Shown here in pieces: positions 54,817 through 63,212 of a DNA stretch of 64,000 nucleotides. The DNA lies in the NCBI RefSeq assembly GCF_023716865.1, contig NZ_CP092417.1:536001-600000 (forward strand), written 5' to 3'. The notes beneath the pieces were generated by a model, which searched no databases, was not told where the DNA came from, and saw only the letters and a list, made by a program, of their open reading frames with translations. Source of the DNA: Endozoicomonas sp. SCSIO W0465 (GTDB lineage Bacteria; Pseudomonadota; Gammaproteobacteria; Pseudomonadales; Endozoicomonadaceae). Numbering within the stretch: position 1 is the stretch's first letter; each line of letters opens with the position of its first letter. The translations under genes were made by a program, and so were the position numbers.

Positions 54817-56124
54817 ATGCAGTCCATTACCTCATCACCTCAAGGCATGGCCAGTTTCCCGGAAAGGCAGCCTGTACCATCTGATACCGCTAAACCAGAA
54901 GATAACCAGCACCAGGGGGTGGCCTATGCCCGTCATGTCGTTGCTGCTCACGGTCATTTACCGGGTCTCGCCCGCCCGGGGCAAGGCAACGAACATGCCG
55001 TCTCAGAAAAGCAACCGGCAGATGATGCAGATACACCGACAGACACCACGTTAATCGACCGGGCAAGAACTGAAACGAAGATTTTATCAGTCCGGAATGA
55101 GCCGTTACCCCATTGCGCTATCAAGGTTGTCAGCGCTGGCCGTTATCGATCCGATATGGTCAGTAAACCGATTGGCAAGCCAGTGATCTGTGACGATGCT
55201 GATCTCCCTTGCGGGCATACCTACCAGCCATATTTCTGGATATCACACTTGGCCCACCAGCTGCTGATCCCCTCTGCCGGCCACCATGCCGATATGCAGT
55301 TTCAGGTCATTGACCAGTTACAGATGTCAGAGGGCAGGGCCCGGCGAGATTTTCGGGCGCGGTTTGAATACCGTCTGGTTGATTATGGCTTTACCTGTCC
55401 TGATGCGTCTGCCGGGCCAGAAAAAAATTACGGTGTCTTCGCCACCAAATCAGTAGCCAAAGGGGAGTTACTCGGGATCTATTCAGGGATCGGGTACGCA
55501 CTCAACAAACCGTCGTGGGCTGCGGAAAACCGTGATTGGCGACCTGAGCATTTGCAACGGAAGTTCACTGAAGATATGCCCGATTTCATGAGTTACTACC
55601 GAACCCTGATCGCCGGCCTCAGGGGTAAAGAGCAAACACAACGTACGCTTTCGAAATACACTCTGGAAGGGATGACCGACAAAGAATCCTTGAACATGAT
55701 TGCCATTTTGCCAGACAACGAGCGTTATACTCCTATGCACTTTGTTAATTCCGCCAATAGGGCCGAAGAGGTCAATACGGCTATTACGTTTATTGCTGTT
55801 AATACCGGTTCTGCCGATTTTACGATCCCCGTCTTAATTGCCGCCAGGGGAATTACTGCCGGGCAGGAGTTATTAATGGGTTATTTTGTCAATCCTGATG
55901 CCGAACAACAATTGCGCCTGATGGGGACTGCAACTGAGGAAAGAGCATTTTATAACAGGACCCGGTCGGACCGGCTTGGCATAGTCGATATACTCAATAC
56001 GACTATGCCCGACAAACCGCCGATATCGCCGTTTGTTGCCGCACCCGCTTATTATGCGTCGGAAGAAATTCGGAAAAACTGTCGGCAGGTAAGTCGCAAA
56101 AAGACAATGGTCCCGCAGGGTTGA
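54817..56124 (+). CDS. SET-domain protein (putative lysine methyltransferase effector)
   Basis: 435 residues. Residues 1-110 are Gln/Pro/Asp-rich and look disordered. A SET domain follows: YGVFATKSVAKGELLGIYSG from about residue 204 (SET-N, S-adenosylmethionine site), HFVNSANRAEEVNTAI from about 308 in place of the RFINHSCxPN pseudoknot motif, and ARGITAGQELLMGY near 350 corresponding to the GEELxxxY motif. The usual Asn-His is Asn-Ser here, which may affect activity. No Cys-rich post-SET is present. Bacterial SET proteins are often injected and methylate host histones or other proteins; a role here is inference. The stop codon lies inside a terminator hairpin. Confidence 0.75.
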   Translation: MQSITSSPQGMASFPERQPVPSDTAKPEDNQHQGVAYARHVVAAHGHLPGLARPGQGNEHAVSEKQPADDADTPTDTTLIDRARTETKILSVRNEPLPHCAIKVVSAGRYRSDMVSKPIGKPVICDDADLPCGHTYQPYFWISHLAHQLLIPSAGHHADMQFQVIDQLQMSEGRARRDFRARFEYRLVDYGFTCPDASAGPEKNYGVFATKSVAKGELLGIYSGIGYALNKPSWAAENRDWRPEHLQRKFTEDMPDFMSYYRTLIAGLRGKEQTQRTLSKYTLEGMTDKESLNMIAILPDNERYTPMHFVNSANRAEEVNTAITFIAVNTGSADFTIPVLIAARGITAGQELLMGYFVNPDAEQQLRLMGTATEERAFYNRTRSDRLGIVDILNTTMPDKPPISPFVAAPAYYASEEIRKNCRQVSRKKTMVPQG

Positions 56125-56144
56125 TGCGTGTCGCATCAATTTTT
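56121..56144 (+). terminator. Intrinsic terminator of the SET-domain gene
   Basis: TTGATGCG (56121-56128) pairs perfectly with CGCATCAA (56132-56139) around TGT, followed by five T residues (56140-56144). The gene's TGA stop is within the stem. Confidence 0.8.
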
Positions 56145-56311
56145 CGTACCCCGAACACCCGGTTCGGTAATCACTTCGTTGACGATGAGAATCATTTTCA
56201 GTTCAATGGCCGTTTATAAATTAGCACAATAGAACCAAATTTAATTTATCGCACTGTCTACCTCATCATGGCATTGCTGGATGAGCCAGATTTCACGCAA
56301 AAGGCCGTTCA

Positions 56312-58135
56312 TTGAAACTACTCTGGAAACTCCGGTTTATTCTGAAGGACTACTGGCAGCAATACCTGCTGGCCTTTATCTGCCTGCAGATTGTCTCCGC
56401 TCTGAACCTGCTGCCACCCTGGCTGATTGGTCAGGTGGTTGACGGTATAAAAGACAATAGCCTCACCAACCGGGAGCTGACCGGCTATGTTGCCGGCATA
56501 ATGATCACGGGTCTGACGGTCTATGGTTTCCGCTACGTCTGGAGATCCAGACTTTACGGTGCCTCCATTGAGCTGATCCGCAAGCAGCGCAGCCGCCTGT
56601 TTGCCCATTTCACCCAGCTCTCGCCGGAATTTTACCAGCACCACACCACAGGTGACCTGATGGCCCATGCCACCAACGACCTCAATGCGGTTGAGGAGAG
56701 TGTTGGCGTCGGAGTCATGACTCTGGTGGACTCACTGATTGCAGGCATTACCGTTCTGTTTGCCATGGTGTTCCTGGTCAGTGGTCAACTGACCCTGCTG
56801 GCCATGCTGCCTTTTCCGGTACTGGTCTGGGTGACCAAACGCTACGGTGTTGCATTGTACTCACGCTTTGGCCGCTCCCAGGCAGCCTTTTCCAGCCTGA
56901 ACGAGGAGACCCGTGAATCCATCACCGGTATTCGTGCGGTCAAAGCACATCAGTTGACCGAGCGGCAAACCCAGCGCTTTGAACAGCTCTCCATGGAGGC
57001 TGTGGAAGCGAATACCAGCGTTGCCAGAGTTGATGCCCTGTTTGGCCCGAGTATCAGCCTGTTTTTTGGTCTCTCTTTTGTCCTGGCCCTGGTCGGCGGT
57101 GCCTGGTTGATCAGCCAGGGTCAACTGACCGTCGGTCTGTTAACCAGTTTCACTCTTTACCTCAGCCAGATGCTCGGTCCCATGCTGCAATTTGGCTGGC
57201 AGTTCAATGTTTTTCAGCGCGGTAGTGCGTCCTGGGGACGTCTGGAAAAACTGCTGGCCCGTCAGCCAAAAGTGAGTAATGCCCCCGATGCTCATCAGGC
57301 ACCAAACGACAATAGTTTTTCAATTAATATCCAGTCGTTCGGTTACGGCAAAGAATCGGTGCTGAAGAACATCACCAGCAAAATACCAGCAGGTTCATTT
57401 ATCGGTATTACCGGTCGTACTGGCAGCGGCAAAAGTACTTTGCTCAGGCTCATTCTGCGTGAGTTTGATCTGCCTGAGGGGTCATCCATCACCATGGGAG
57501 ATATCCCGCTGCAACAGATCACAGTGGAATCGTTACGGAAAAAACTGGCCTGGGTACCCCAGGAGCCCATGCTGTTCTCCGGAACCATCGCAGACAACAT
57601 TCGCTTCCCGGCACCGGATGCCAGTCTGGAAGCCGTCGAAAAAGCAGCAGCACTGGCTGCTATCGATGAAGAGATCATGGGCTTCAAGGATGGCTACAAC
57701 ACCCTGCTGGGTGAGAACGGCATCAACCTGTCCGGTGGTCAGAAGCAACGTCTGGCATTGGCCAGGGCACTGTTGGCTGACGCTGAAATCTTATTGCTGG
57801 ATGATGCTTTCAGTGCCCTGGATATGAAAACCGAGGCCCGTATTCTGAAAAATCTGATGGCCATGAAGGGTAAGAAAACCATCATTCTGGTTACTCAGCG
57901 GCTACCTGAGCTGATTACTGCTGACCATATCCTGGTACTGGACCGTGGCCACATTATTGAGCAAGGCAACCATGAGCAACTGCTCTCTATAGGTAAAAAT
58001 AAAAGAACGAACGACCAGCCAGAAGAGAATACGACCGAACACTGGTATGCAAAAATCTTCCAACAGCAGGCAAGAACACTGCTGCAACCATTGGAAGCGA
58101 CACCAGATGTTGTGACCAAGTCCGATGTTGCCTGA
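56312..58135 (+). CDS. ABC exporter half-transporter, MdlA-like (degenerate catalytic site)
   Basis: 607 residues: six-helix ABC exporter membrane domain (about residues 15-310) and a nucleotide-binding domain (about 335-575). Motifs: Walker A GRTGSGKST, Q-loop WVPQEP, signature LSGGQKQR, Walker B ILLLDDAFSALD and switch region VTQRLPEL. The catalytic Glu after Walker B is Asp498 and the switch His is Gln529, so its own ATP site is degenerate. The start is a TTG with AAAGG upstream, giving an N-terminus like E. coli MdlA. The partner gene follows after 11 bp. Together they should form a heterodimeric exporter of lipids or drugs in the inner membrane. Confidence 0.88.
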   Translation: MKLLWKLRFILKDYWQQYLLAFICLQIVSALNLLPPWLIGQVVDGIKDNSLTNRELTGYVAGIMITGLTVYGFRYVWRSRLYGASIELIRKQRSRLFAHFTQLSPEFYQHHTTGDLMAHATNDLNAVEESVGVGVMTLVDSLIAGITVLFAMVFLVSGQLTLLAMLPFPVLVWVTKRYGVALYSRFGRSQAAFSSLNEETRESITGIRAVKAHQLTERQTQRFEQLSMEAVEANTSVARVDALFGPSISLFFGLSFVLALVGGAWLISQGQLTVGLLTSFTLYLSQMLGPMLQFGWQFNVFQRGSASWGRLEKLLARQPKVSNAPDAHQAPNDNSFSINIQSFGYGKESVLKNITSKIPAGSFIGITGRTGSGKSTLLRLILREFDLPEGSSITMGDIPLQQITVESLRKKLAWVPQEPMLFSGTIADNIRFPAPDASLEAVEKAAALAAIDEEIMGFKDGYNTLLGENGINLSGGQKQRLALARALLADAEILLLDDAFSALDMKTEARILKNLMAMKGKKTIILVTQRLPELITADHILVLDRGHIIEQGNHEQLLSIGKNKRTNDQPEENTTEHWYAKIFQQQARTLLQPLEATPDVVTKSDVA

Positions 58136-58146
58136 GGAATAAGCTT

Positions 58147-60039
58147 ATGTTGGCACAAACTGTGTTAGCAAACGACACGAAAAAAACATCAGGCTACCGT
58201 GGACTGGCCAGGCTGGTTCGTTACGCCAAACCCTATCAGTGGCAATTCCTGGGTGCCTTCCTGATCCTGCTGCTGGCCACCAGCCTGGAAATGCTGGCAC
58301 CATGGCTGATGAAGATTATTCTGGATGAGCACATCGCCCCCGGCGTAAATGATGTGATGGGTCTTGCCATTATGGGCTCTGCCCTGTTTGGTACCTACCT
58401 GGGTTCGGCCATCCTGCAGTACATCCAGAATGTGAAGTTTCAGGAAAATGCGCTCAAGGTGGTTCATGACATCCGGCGTATGCTGTTCGCCCATGTTCTG
58501 AGGTTACCGATGAGTTACTTCGACCGTGAGCCCACTGGACGTCTGGTGTCCCGTATTACCAATGATTCGGAAGTTCTGCGCCAGATGTTTGTGGGCGTGA
58601 TTCCAGCGATTCTGCAGGCCTTTTTCCGGATTGCCGGTATCTTCATTGCCATGGCACTGCTGGATATCCACCTGATGTTGATGACCGTGCTGCTGATACC
58701 CGTCATGCTGCTGGCGATCCATCTCTATCAGAAAATCAGCCATCCCGTGATTCACGGAGTGCGTAGCCAGCTGGCCAACATTAACACTCGCATCAACGAA
58801 TCACTCAATGGTATGCGTATTGTTCAGGCCATGGGACAGGAAGCACATCTGCAACAACAGTTTGACCAGGACAATGAAACGTGGAGCCAGCTCAAGCGCA
58901 GGAACATCAATATCGATAGCCTGTTGCTGATGCCCTTTACCCACTTGCTTAACGGTATTGCCCTGGCGGTTGTGGTGGGCTGGTTTGGCTACCGGTCCGG
59001 TTTTTCTCTGGTTGAAGTGGGTACGCTCTATGCTTTTATCAATTACCTGGGCCGTTTTTTTGAACCATTCAGGCAGATCACCATGCAGATGAGCAGTCTG
59101 CAGCAGTCTCTGGTCGCCTCGGAAAGACTGTTCCAGGTGTTGAACGAAGAGACCGAAGACGCCCGGCATAACCAGAGTAAAAGCCAGAGTGCAAGCAAGA
59201 GTGCAAGCAAGAGTGCAAGCAAGAGTGCAAGCAAGAGTGCAAGCCCTGAGATCCAGTGCGGCAAGCTGGAATTCAATAACGTAACACTGTCCTATGACTC
59301 CAAAAATCGGGCACTGGACAATGTCAGCTTCACGGTAGAACCAGGTCAGTTTGTCGCCATTGTGGGCCACAGTGGTAGCGGCAAAAGCTCCGTAATCAAC
59401 CTGTTGATGCGCTTTTACCAGCATCAGGAAGGGCAGATCCTGATTGATGACCAGCCTCTGACCAGCCTGAAGGAAGAGACATTGCGCCAGGGTTTGGGGC
59501 TGGTATTCCAGGAACCCTATATTTTCAGTGGAACCATGGCTGAAAACATCAGTCTGAATCATCACCAGATCACCGATGAGCACGTTCAGGCAGCGGCCAG
59601 AAAAGTGCATGCTGATCCATTCATCCGAGGGTTGGATGAAGGCTATGAGCACAAGCCCGGCCCCGGGGGCAAAGCGCTGTCAACCGGCGAAAAACAACTC
59701 TTGTTGTTTGCCAGAACCATTGCCCAGAATCCAAAAATTCTGCTGCTGGATGAAGCCACTGCCAATATCGATGGTGAGACCGAACACCATATTAAAGAGG
59801 CGCTGATTACTCTGCGGGAAAACAGGACCACCATTGCCGTGGCTCATCGTCTGTCCACGATTCAGGATGCCGACCAGATTCTGGTAATGGATGAAGGAAA
59901 GATTGTGCAGCGTGGCACCCATGAGCAGTTGCTGCTGCAGGAAGGACACTATCGCGATCTTTACCTGGCACAGCAGACTCAAGAGCAGCTGGGCACAACT
60001 CAACAGCCTGCCCTGACGATGGCCGCAGGCAACGCTTGA
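58147..60039 (+). CDS. ABC exporter half-transporter, MdlB-like (canonical catalytic site)
   Basis: 630 residues with the same layout as its partner. Walker A GHSGSGKSS, Q-loop LVFQEP, signature LSTGEKQLL (not LSGGQ), Walker B ILLLDEATANID with the catalytic Glu, and switch VAHRLSTI with the His. The intact Glu and His pair with the partner's LSGGQ signature, while this protein's altered LSTGE pairs with the partner's degenerate site. The linker between the membrane and ATP domains (about residues 340-370) carries an Ser-Ala-Ser-Lys repeat. Co-transcribed with the upstream gene. Confidence 0.9.
   Translation: MLAQTVLANDTKKTSGYRGLARLVRYAKPYQWQFLGAFLILLLATSLEMLAPWLMKIILDEHIAPGVNDVMGLAIMGSALFGTYLGSAILQYIQNVKFQENALKVVHDIRRMLFAHVLRLPMSYFDREPTGRLVSRITNDSEVLRQMFVGVIPAILQAFFRIAGIFIAMALLDIHLMLMTVLLIPVMLLAIHLYQKISHPVIHGVRSQLANINTRINESLNGMRIVQAMGQEAHLQQQFDQDNETWSQLKRRNINIDSLLLMPFTHLLNGIALAVVVGWFGYRSGFSLVEVGTLYAFINYLGRFFEPFRQITMQMSSLQQSLVASERLFQVLNEETEDARHNQSKSQSASKSASKSASKSASKSASPEIQCGKLEFNNVTLSYDSKNRALDNVSFTVEPGQFVAIVGHSGSGKSSVINLLMRFYQHQEGQILIDDQPLTSLKEETLRQGLGLVFQEPYIFSGTMAENISLNHHQITDEHVQAAARKVHADPFIRGLDEGYEHKPGPGGKALSTGEKQLLLFARTIAQNPKILLLDEATANIDGETEHHIKEALITLRENRTTIAVAHRLSTIQDADQILVMDEGKIVQRGTHEQLLLQEGHYRDLYLAQQTQEQLGTTQQPALTMAAGNA
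59188..59247 (+). repeat. Five tandem 12-bp repeats in the MdlB-like linker
   Basis: AGTGCAAGCAAG occurs at 59188, 59200, 59212, 59224 and, with a changed end, 59236. It encodes (Ser-Ala-Ser-Lys)n in the flexible linker before the ATP-binding domain. Copy number can change without loss of frame. Confidence 0.9.
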
Positions 60040-60070
60040 TAACGTTTTCAACAGATAGCATTGCCAACAC

Positions 60071-60098
60071 AGGACAGTGATGAATATTGCTGTCCTTT
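60071..60098 (+). terminator. Probable terminator of the ABC exporter operon
   Basis: AGGACAG (60071-60077) pairs with CTGTCCT (60090-60096), followed by a short T stretch. It lies about 30 bp after the stop. Confidence 0.5.
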
Positions 60099-60203
60099 AG
60101 TTCATACGCCCTTACCAATGCTCCTGCCCCTCCCCGGCAACAAACATTGAGTCTCTTCAGTTACAGTACGAACGCAGTTTGAGCAGATATTTTTTTCAGA
60201 CAC

Positions 60204-60237
60204 AAAAAAAAGCCCATCTTATTGAAATGGGCTTTTC
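60204..60237 (-). terminator. Intrinsic terminator of the tRNA-Arg gene
   Basis: On the minus strand AAAAGCCCAT (60237-60228) pairs with ATGGGCTTTT, with the T-run continuing to about 60204. It begins five bases after the tRNA 3' end. Confidence 0.85.
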
Positions 60238-60242
60238 AGATA

Positions 60243-60319
60243 TGGCGCGCTCGGGAGGATTCGAACCTCCGACCGCCTGGTTCGTAGCCAGGTACTCTAT
60301 CCAGCTGAGCTACGAGCGC
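60243..60319 (-). tRNA. tRNA-Arg (anticodon ACG)
   Basis: 77-nt cloverleaf on the minus strand. Acceptor stem GCGCTCG pairs with CGAGCGC, discriminator G, encoded CCA (60245-60243). D arm AGCTCAGCTGGATAGAGT, anticodon loop CTACGAA with ACG (read as ICG after editing), T arm GGAGGTTCGAATCCTCC. It closely resembles the E. coli tRNA-Arg(ACG). Confidence 0.97.
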
Positions 60320-60506
60320 GCTGCATCAACGAGGGCGAATGATACTCAGTTTCCTGCAGGAGTCAACAATAATTGTTTAACTTCCTGGCAGAAAGGTTTG
60401 CATCACAAACCAGCTCTCGTCAGCGGCGTGCATCATAAAAGAAAGCCATGCAGATGTACAGCACTCTTTCAGCAGATTAAGCAGAATCCCCGTTACCATC
60501 TGCCTT

Positions 60507-60601
60507 TCACCACCTCGATTGATATTTTCCTGAAATCCTGCAAGTGAGCCAAGCATTCAGATTGTTGTAAATATTTGTCCCAGTATAAATACTCAGGGCT
60601 A
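60507..60601 (-). CDS. PAP2 phosphatase gene, 3' exon (after the group II intron)
   Basis: 95 bp. Joined to the 5' exon (62533-63202) it reads V-ALSIYTGTNIYNNLNAWL and ends after 32 residues at TGA. The first residues complete the membrane helix that begins SDIIVGGGSVSL in the 5' exon. Without splicing this piece is cut off from its gene. Confidence 0.75.
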
Positions 60602-60670
60602 ATCGGGTAAGGGCCGGTCTTTCTCCAGCCCTCCCCACAGCACCCGGCATGCGGGTCCGCACCGGGCGGT
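60602..60670 (-). ncRNA. Group II intron domains V and VI
   Basis: Directly after the maturase stop. The domain V hairpin has CCGCCCGGTGCGG / CCGCATGCCGGGTG pairing, followed by a second GC-rich hairpin (GGGCTGGAGAAAGACCGGCCC) as domain VI and the 3' splice site at 60602. Confidence 0.75.
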
Positions 60671-61933
60671 TCAACGATGATGGTGAAACCTGATCCATAA
60701 GTCTTTCAATGAAACAAGCCCAATTTTCGCGAGGTAACTGTTATTCAGTGCCTGTTGTACCGCATAGGTTTTACTCAGACGGTAATACCCTTTGCTGCTG
60801 GCTGCGATCTTGGCGGCGTTAATTTTATCAACGCCTAACCTGACCAGATTCTTAAAACGGGTTTTCGGCTTGCGCCATTGCTTCAGAAAGCAGCAACGGA
60901 TTCGCCGACGTATCCATTGATCCAGCAGGGGAATTGGTCGGTGATATTCCGATAACCGGAAATACCCCATCCAACCCCGGATATATTGTGCCAATTTGCG
61001 TAACCGATGTTGCATTGAGACACCCCAGCGACGACTGGTCAACTTGAGTATCCGGTATTTGAATCGGTCCAGACACTTCTGGGCCCAGCGAACTTTCTTC
61101 CCTGTGAAGGTGAAACTCAGGAATTCGCTTTCTGTTGCTTTCACAACTTTACTTTTCCGGGAGTTAATCTTCAGTTTCAATTTGCGTTCAATGAATTGGG
61201 TAATGCTGTGCATCACCCGATCCCCTGCACGCTGACTTTTGACGAGAATCACAAAATCATCACAGTATCTTGCAAAGCAATGACCCCGATATTCAAGCTC
61301 CTTGTCGAGTTCGTCGAGGACCACATTAGACAGCAAGGGTGATAAAGGCCCACCCTGTGGCATGCCAACCCTGGTCGGGTAGACATTGCCCTCAATCATG
61401 ACACCGGAGCGCAGGTAGCTACCAATCAGTTTCAGAAGGCGTTTGTCGCGGACCTTACGGGAGACCCTCGACATCAAAACGTCGTGATTAACCGTATCAA
61501 AGAATTTACTCAGATCAACGTCAACAGCGTAATGAAGCCCCCGGTTGATCAACTGCTTAACCTGACGGACTCCGTCGTGTGCTGACCGTCCCGGTCGGTA
61601 GCCGAAGCTGTTTGGAGAGAAACCCGGATCAAAGACAGGGGTCAGCACCTGCACAATGGCCTGCTGTATGACCCTATCCATCACGGTAGGGATTCCCAGC
61701 AAACGCTCACCGCCGTCCGGCTTTTCTATAACATGTCGGCGCACGGGTGATGGCTGGTAGGTTCCGTCCAATAAGGCTTGACGCACTGAAGGCCAATGCT
61801 GTTTGGCAAAGTCTGGATAAGCTTCAATAGTGACTCCATCAATACCCGGAGCACCCTTGTTGCTTTTGACCTGTTTCCATGCACTTGCCAGATTAGCCGG
61901 TTCAAGTACGCAATTTAGTAGATCATGGTTCAA
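60671..61933 (-). CDS. ltrA: Group II intron reverse transcriptase/maturase
   Basis: 420 residues. Reverse transcriptase blocks: GAPGIDGVTIEAYP, RLLGIPTVMDRVIQQAI, FSPNSFGYRPGRSAHDGV, the AVDVDLSKFFDTVNHDVL block, GMPQGGPLSPLLSNVVLDELD, and the catalytic YCDDFVIL (usually YADD). The maturase X domain follows (GWMGYFRLSEY... to the end). The protein stops without an HNH endonuclease domain, so mobility would be endonuclease-independent or low-frequency. It helps the intron RNA fold and splice. Confidence 0.92.
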   Translation of the reverse strand: MNHDLLNCVLEPANLASAWKQVKSNKGAPGIDGVTIEAYPDFAKQHWPSVRQALLDGTYQPSPVRRHVIEKPDGGERLLGIPTVMDRVIQQAIVQVLTPVFDPGFSPNSFGYRPGRSAHDGVRQVKQLINRGLHYAVDVDLSKFFDTVNHDVLMSRVSRKVRDKRLLKLIGSYLRSGVMIEGNVYPTRVGMPQGGPLSPLLSNVVLDELDKELEYRGHCFARYCDDFVILVKSQRAGDRVMHSITQFIERKLKLKINSRKSKVVKATESEFLSFTFTGKKVRWAQKCLDRFKYRILKLTSRRWGVSMQHRLRKLAQYIRGWMGYFRLSEYHRPIPLLDQWIRRRIRCCFLKQWRKPKTRFKNLVRLGVDKINAAKIAASSKGYYRLSKTYAVQQALNNSYLAKIGLVSLKDLWIRFHHHR

Positions 61934-62532
61934 AGCTGGTTAAAGATTCTGTCGCCAAGTACGGTGAGTCGCCGGACGGCTGCATCGCCTTGAGGGAATC
62001 AGTCTCCTCTTTGTCGTCGATGTTCGGCCCTTCGCTAACGACTTCCCATCCGTTAATGGCTTCTGTCGTACAGCTACTATGGCCTCTGCTGACTTCTGTC
62101 CAATCACCACGCGGAGTTACCTCTGCTGGCGCTATTGGTTGCCATCGGGTTTGCTCGAACAGGATGATGAGACCTGTTCGCCGAGCCTGTTGTAACCAGT
62201 GGCTGAGAACTGGGAATTACCAATCGCATGTTGAACAGATCTCCCCGGATAAGGACATGAACTTTCAGTGCACAACCGCCGCATTTACCGTGTCTCACGA
62301 ACCATAGGGCTTTGTGATCCTTGGCTCACTCGCCCAGAGACTCAGCCTTATATGCGATTTCTGTACGTCGGCTCGCACCTTTGCACTCAGACTGCCTCCG
62401 CACAGCCCCTCGCGGGACTGCACTTGCCTTAAGCTAGTGGTTGTCATCAGCAGGCGTCTTTACCGCCAGTCAGATGTAGGTTCTCCCACAGGGGACTTTC
62501 ACCCCATCAGTTCATGCCCATGCCGGGCGTAC

Positions 62533-63202
62533 CAAGAGATACACTTCCACCACCCACAATGATATCGCTTAACCAGTGTCCACCACTAAAAAGGCGCGGA
62601 GTGCAGAGGAAAGCGGCAGCAAGGACTTGAATCCACACAAAGGGGCGAGTGCTGTAAAGTAGCATAAAGCCTGCCCATGAGATCCACATGATGGAGTTAT
62701 CTCCGGGAAAACTTTGATGGGATTGGTCCCGAATGTTGAGGTCGGGGAAGACGAGCGAGAGTCGGATGGGGTTCTCCACAACGAGGGTGGGGCTATCTCT
62801 TGTGAAGTCGAGGACGTGTTGCATAAAGGGGTGAAGAACTTGCTTATTGATGAAGAGGGTGATGACGATCAGAAGGATTATGACGCCAAGGCAGCCAAAG
62901 GCTTTAGCTCCTGAGCCCTGATTTTGCTTAAGTAGGTCGCAGAAGAAGAGTGCGGCGAGTGGGGCGAGGGCTAAATTGGTTGAGGGAAAGGAATGTCCAA
63001 ATTTGTAATTCATTAAGGCCCAGAAGGTTTGAGCGCCAGGCCAGTTAGCCAGACTGCCATTTAGGATGCTGAATACCCGGTAATCAACAAAGTTCCAAAT
63101 GAGACGTGTTGGAGGAAATAGCCATGAGGAAAAAATCAGGGCGGCTACAAGAAGACCCTTATTGAGTCTTGAGTTTTTGGAAGGAATAAACATCTCTGCC
63201 AT
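62533..63202 (-). CDS. PAP2-family lipid phosphatase, 5' exon
   Basis: 223 codons plus one base, followed by the intron. With the 3' exon the product is 254 residues with about six membrane segments. PAP2 features: HSFPSTNLALAPLAAL in the first part, SFPGDNSIMWISWAG for the PSGH-type motif (His replaced, GDNS seen), and CTPRLFSGGHWLSDIIVG for the third motif with the catalytic His and Asp. Likely acts on lipid or lipid A phosphate at the membrane. The start (63202, or 63193) lies only 11 bp from the end of an ISNCY-type element, so the native promoter, and perhaps the true N-terminus, may be lost. Confidence 0.75.
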
Positions 63203-63212
63203 CCAAGAATTA

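Larger units (their letters stand above)
60602..62532 (-). mobile_element. Group II intron interrupting a PAP2 gene
   Basis: 1931 bp on the minus strand. The 5' end reads GTACGCCCGGCATGGGCATG, close to the GUGYG-type start and GCGCCC-x-GCATGGG context of bacterial group II introns. About 600 nt of RNA domains I-III come first (62532-61934), then the maturase gene, then domains V and VI (about 60668-60602) with the typical GAACCG...GCGGACCCGCAT...GGTG hairpin and a final CTTACCCGAT. Insertion lies after the first base of a PAP2 codon. Boundaries are fixed by restoring the PAP2 frame and by the intron-end consensus. Confidence 0.85.

Noticed and set aside
60179..60547. Plus-strand frame of 122 codons
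   Set aside because: It runs through the tRNA-Arg gene and the PAP2 3' exon on the other strand; not a real gene.
61990..62562. Short frames opposite the group II intron
   Set aside because: This segment is intron RNA domains I-III on the minus strand; the frames have no coding features.
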